Assembly (NCBI GenBank): GCA_003535775.1
Contig: DPYO01000052.1
Coordinates: 1-46,821, forward strand
Direction of reading: 5' to 3'
DNA length: 46,821 nt
From: Fidelibacterota bacterium
GTDB taxonomy: Bacteria; Fidelibacterota; Marinisomatia; Marinisomatales; UBA8229
In this document: positions 44,289 through 46,821 of the stretch, piece by piece
How positions within the stretch are numbered: position 1 is the stretch's first letter
How the letters are laid out: each line of letters opens with the position of its first letter
Position numbers and translations under genes: made by a program
The notes under the pieces: model-generated
The model's input: the letters and a program-made list of their open reading frames with translations, nothing else
Told to the model about the DNA's origin: nothing
Database searches by the model: none

Positions 44289-44294
44289 TATAAT
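44289..44294 (+). promoter_or_regulatory. TATAAT -10 box 6 nt before the Cys-rich ORF
   Basis: A perfect TATAAT lies so close to the ATG at 44301 that transcription would be expected to start at or near that A, giving a leaderless message. TTGAAA at 44270-44275 is present, but with a 13-nt spacing too short for a normal -35. No Shine-Dalgarno is available. Confidence 0.4.
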
Positions 44295-44300
44295 ATAGAG

Positions 44301-44513
44301 ATGGGTACAAACGAAACCCCTGAACTTAAAGAAGTTGTCGACGTCATTGTGTTTTGTGGGCAAAGTGGACAGATAAAAGGATCCGGTGTCTGTTGTGTAA
44401 AAGACGCTAAAATGTGTGGGTGTGGCGCACATTCTGGTTCACCAGCCTGCTGCGTGATTCTTGTTGAGGCTCCAGATGACTCAGAGACAACCGACGAAGT
44501 AACCCCCAGATGA
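44301..44513 (+). CDS. Small Cys-rich protein of unknown function
   Basis: The 70-residue frame contains seven Cys within 33 residues: C19, C31-C32, C39, C41 and C50-C51, separated by Gly- and Ser-rich sequence, then an acidic tail. The pattern suggests a metal or Fe-S binding peptide or a disulfide-stabilised product. I know no family for it. It sits between the minus-strand racemase and aminotransferase genes. A 78-residue minus-strand frame overlaps it; the plus frame is preferred for its patterned Cys and -10 box. Confidence 0.5.
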   Translation: MGTNETPELKEVVDVIVFCGQSGQIKGSGVCCVKDAKMCGCGAHSGSPACCVILVEAPDDSETTDEVTPR

Positions 44514-44531
44514 TAAATAGACATTTTTTAA

Positions 44532-45806
44532 TTAATACGCCTGTAACCATTTAATAATCCGTTCAATGGCTTCAATAAGGTTAGCACAGACCGGGATGAT
44601 ATCATCGATTGTCATTGTTTTATCAGTGGGAATTTTCCTGCTGATTTTCAGTGCTTTTCTTCCATCAAAATTGATATAGGCTAAACGAGCATTCAGTTCA
44701 GTTGCATCACGTCCAAATTCTGAACCGGATAAAAGAGCTACACCAGTATCCTGTAATAATTGTTCACAAAGTGTAGGTGAATTCGTTATACCCCTTTCAG
44801 TTAATTTTTCTCTGAAGTTTTCGAAATCTGGGAATAAATAAAATGCCCCGGATGGAGCACGAACTCGAACCCCGGCTTTAGCTAAACTATTCGCACAGTA
44901 AGACCCCACTATTGATAGTAGACGACGGGAGTGAATTAAATATTCGTCAACAGTTTTATAATCAGTATAAGCCTGAACGGCTGCATATTGAATGGGAGTG
45001 CTCACACAGGAAAATGTTTCGCTTGAAATAGAAGCTACGACGTTTTTCAGTCCATACAGTTCTCTGGGAAACGCAAAATGTCCCAAACGCCATCCACCAG
45101 CTCCGCACCATTTGGATAACCCCGAACTGACGATAGTCCCTTCAGGATAATACCTGGCAATTGATATATGATCTCCTTGGTGATGCATTCGACCATAAAT
45201 TTCGTCAGATAGAACTAGAACATCATTTTTCCTACACACAGCAGCTAGAGCAGACAATTCTTCTGGAGTGTATGTTCCGCCATCAGGGTTACCTGGATAA
45301 TTTAGAATTAACATGTGAGGACTTTCAATAGAATGGATTGCAGATTCAAGCTGATCAGGAAGAAGTCTCCAGTTGTTTTCATATTGAGTTTGAATATAAT
45401 GAATTTCTCGATGGACGATTTGTCCTTGTGGCCCATAGGACACCCAGCAGGGGGAAGGTATTAATGTTGACCCTTCCATTGCCAATTGTAAGGTGAACAC
45501 CAATTCCTTCGAGCCTGGGCCAATCATGATGCCTTCTGGTTCAAAATCTGTTTTGTCTATTTTTTGATGAAATTCAGCTACAGCCTGGCGTAGAGCATAC
45601 AATCCTTCTACGGGTAAATAATCTTTTCGATAGGCATTTCCCTCCAAGCTAGAAACGATGGAATCCGGAACAGGAAAGGGTGATTGACCTAAACCAAAAC
45701 GAAATATTGTTTTCCCGGAAGTTTCCAATTCTCCACAGTATTTATTGATCGCCAGTGTAGCAGACTGTTTCAGGTTTTGTAAGTGAGGATGGATTTTGTG
45801 GGGCAT
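44532..45806 (-). CDS. Class I/II aminotransferase (aspartate/aromatic type)
   Basis: The 424-residue PLP enzyme has the fold-type I features: LNYPGNPDGG (about 168-177), SDEIYG with Asp201, and the Schiff-base Lys232 in SGLSKWCGAGGWRLG with the phosphate-binding Arg. A C-terminal Arg for the substrate carboxylate is likely in the LNARLAY region. The closest relatives by look are aspartate/prephenate aminotransferases; the exact amino donor is unknown. It is complete, with threonine synthase 133 nt upstream on the same strand. Confidence 0.88.
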   Translation of the reverse strand: MPHKIHPHLQNLKQSATLAINKYCGELETSGKTIFRFGLGQSPFPVPDSIVSSLEGNAYRKDYLPVEGLYALRQAVAEFHQKIDKTDFEPEGIMIGPGSKELVFTLQLAMEGSTLIPSPCWVSYGPQGQIVHREIHYIQTQYENNWRLLPDQLESAIHSIESPHMLILNYPGNPDGGTYTPEELSALAAVCRKNDVLVLSDEIYGRMHHQGDHISIARYYPEGTIVSSGLSKWCGAGGWRLGHFAFPRELYGLKNVVASISSETFSCVSTPIQYAAVQAYTDYKTVDEYLIHSRRLLSIVGSYCANSLAKAGVRVRAPSGAFYLFPDFENFREKLTERGITNSPTLCEQLLQDTGVALLSGSEFGRDATELNARLAYINFDGRKALKISRKIPTDKTMTIDDIIPVCANLIEAIERIIKWLQAY

Positions 45807-45914
45807 AAATGGACAGTAAACTTAAGAAGTTTCCTTTCTGGATTAAATAAAAAAAGGTTCAACTGTACGGCCAATATTGGAATATTAACTGTAAACCCTT
45901 GCTGTGATAATATC

Positions 45915-45946
45915 AAAAAACTAGCGGAGGATGGCTCCTTCAGCTA
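45915..45946 (-). terminator. Intrinsic terminator of thrC
   Basis: On the minus strand TAGC-(TGAA)-GGAG pairs with CTCC-GCTA around a 5-nt loop, and six T residues follow (45920-45915). The 4-nt bulge includes the stop codon of the threonine synthase gene (TGA at 45942-45940), so the hairpin overlaps the end of the coding region. Confidence 0.6.
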
Positions 45947-46821
45947 AAACTATTAAAAACATCCATATATTTTATTCCACTACCAGTGATAAATAAGACA
46001 ATTTGTTCATCCTTCTGAATTTGTCCGTTTTCCAATAGATTTTCCAAAGCTGCAACAGTTGCCCCGGCTTCCGGAGCAGCAAATACTCCTTCGGTTTTTC
46101 CCAATGGAGTCACACCTTTAAGTAATGCATCATCGCTAACAGCGAGAGCATATCCATTACTATCACGAATCGATTGCAAAATAAGAAAGTCGCCTATCGC
46201 TGATGGAACACGAAGACCTGAAGCCACAGTATTGGCACCTTCAAAAGGTGGAGCATTATCTAATCCTTCATTAAAAGCACGAACTATGGGAGCACATCCT
46301 TCAGCCTGAACAGAAATTATTTTCGGTCGCTTTGAATCAATCCAACCCAATTCTTCCATTTCCTGAAATGCCTTCCACATTCCGATTATTCCCGTACCTC
46401 CACCTGTGGGATAAATAATTACATCAGGTAATTGCCAGTTCAGTTGTTCAGCAAGTTCATAACCCATTGTTTTTTTCCCTTCAACACGATAAGGCTCTTT
46501 CAATGTTGAAATATCAAACCATCCTTCTGCCTCTTTCCTTTTAGCAACAATTTTTCCACAATCACTGATTAATCCATCGATTTTTTCTACAATTGCTCCG
46601 TATTGTTCACACTCGATTTGGAATGCATCTGGAGTATCCTCAGGCATGAAAACATAGGCTTCCTGACCAGCTTTTGCAGCATAAGCAGCTGTAGCGCCCC
46701 CGGCATTTCCTGCTGTGGGGATGGCAATTTTTTTCACTCCCTTTTCTTTTGCCTGCGAGATAGCAGCGCTCATCCCACGGGCTTTAAATGAACCGGTTGG
46801 ATTAAGTGACTCGTCTTTGAG
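45940..46821 (-). CDS. thrC: Threonine synthase, N-terminus cut by the window edge
   Basis: The open frame runs to the right edge, so the start is missing; 293 codons are seen. It begins with LKDESLNPTGSFKARGMS, which holds the PLP Lys (residue 13 of the visible part), and has TAGNAGGATAAYAAKAG, IYPTGGGTGIIGMW (phosphate loop), and a final ITGSGIKYMD. Threonine synthase converts O-phosphohomoserine to threonine. The GSFKARG and TGGGTG context favours ThrC of the thermophile/plant type over a cysteine synthase. A terminator overlaps its end. Confidence 0.88.
   Translation of the reverse strand, partial: LKDESLNPTGSFKARGMSAAISQAKEKGVKKIAIPTAGNAGGATAAYAAKAGQEAYVFMPEDTPDAFQIECEQYGAIVEKIDGLISDCGKIVAKRKEAEGWFDISTLKEPYRVEGKKTMGYELAEQLNWQLPDVIIYPTGGGTGIIGMWKAFQEMEELGWIDSKRPKIISVQAEGCAPIVRAFNEGLDNAPPFEGANTVASGLRVPSAIGDFLILQSIRDSNGYALAVSDDALLKGVTPLGKTEGVFAAPEAGATVAALENLLENGQIQKDEQIVLFITGSGIKYMDVFNSFS

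Noticed and set aside
44288..44524. Minus-strand 78-codon ORF opposite the Cys-rich gene
   Set aside because: It lacks a ribosome-binding site and shows no pattern; the plus frame has patterned Cys residues and a -10 box.
1..46821. Mobile elements, CRISPR arrays, prophage or defence islands
   Set aside because: No transposase, integrase, regularly spaced repeat, or recognised defence gene is seen; the HNH protein has the widespread chromosomal family form.

Overview
The window comes from a moderately AT-rich, Gram-negative bacterium. It encodes outer-membrane proteins (a TonB-dependent receptor and a second beta-barrel), signal-peptide proteins, and a respiratory bc complex with many c-type hemes. 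The gene complement (DUF3098 protein, scpA-scpB-rluB-cmk-rpsA order, b6-type split cytochrome b with a multiheme cytochrome c, weak Shine-Dalgarno signals) suggests the FCB group, perhaps Marinimicrobia (SAR406) or a relative. That placement is inference from gene content; no 16S or 23S rRNA is present. I see no mobile element, phage gene, integrase or CRISPR array, so this looks like core chromosome.

Layout, left half. A truncated tRNA and a small DUF3098 membrane protein lie on the minus strand. They are followed on plus by mltG and a UvrD/PcrA helicase, then a tightly coupled iron operon fur-feoA-feoB-FeoB-associated protein behind a good 19-bp Fur-box palindrome. A GNAT acetyltransferase (minus) is divergent from a three-gene plus-strand run: a YhaM-like OB/HD protein with a degenerate active site, an ECF transporter S component, and an outer-membrane barrel protein. 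Convergent to that run is a TonB-dependent receptor (BtuB-like) behind a cobalamin riboswitch whose terminator hairpin touches the start codon. Next on plus come an NlpC/P60 peptidase, an HNH endonuclease, trpS, scpA, scpB, an RluB-type pseudouridine synthase, a single-frame Cmk-RpsA fusion, a tiny 13-codon ORF, a YbbR-domain protein, tsaD, a vWA membrane protein, and nucleotide-sugar genes (ugd, rfbC, rfbB).

Layout, right half. On minus, from 36075 down to 27488, lie MoxR ATPase, DUF58 protein, HEAT-repeat membrane protein, Rieske protein, cytochrome b N-terminal part, cytochrome b C-terminal part and an octaheme cytochrome c. The last five (HEAT to octaheme) look like one quinol-oxidising bc-type complex. 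The cytochrome b N-terminal gene reads as conserved protein only if three separate +1 frameshifts are made; net frame is restored. To the right are rlmN, a purine nucleoside phosphorylase and an M20 amidohydrolase (plus), gamma-glutamyltransferase (minus), an HMA-domain lipoprotein and a dicarboxylate symporter (minus), an isolated 5S rRNA (plus), a serine racemase/threonine dehydratase-like enzyme (minus), a Cys-rich 70-residue ORF directly behind a -10 box (plus), an aminotransferase (minus), and a threonine synthase cut by the right edge (minus).

Most noteworthy: the triply frameshifted cytochrome b gene inside an otherwise intact octaheme bc operon; the Cmk-RpsA fusion with an internal start and ribosome-binding site; the riboswitch-terminator-start arrangement; and the YhaM-like protein that has lost its HD residues.
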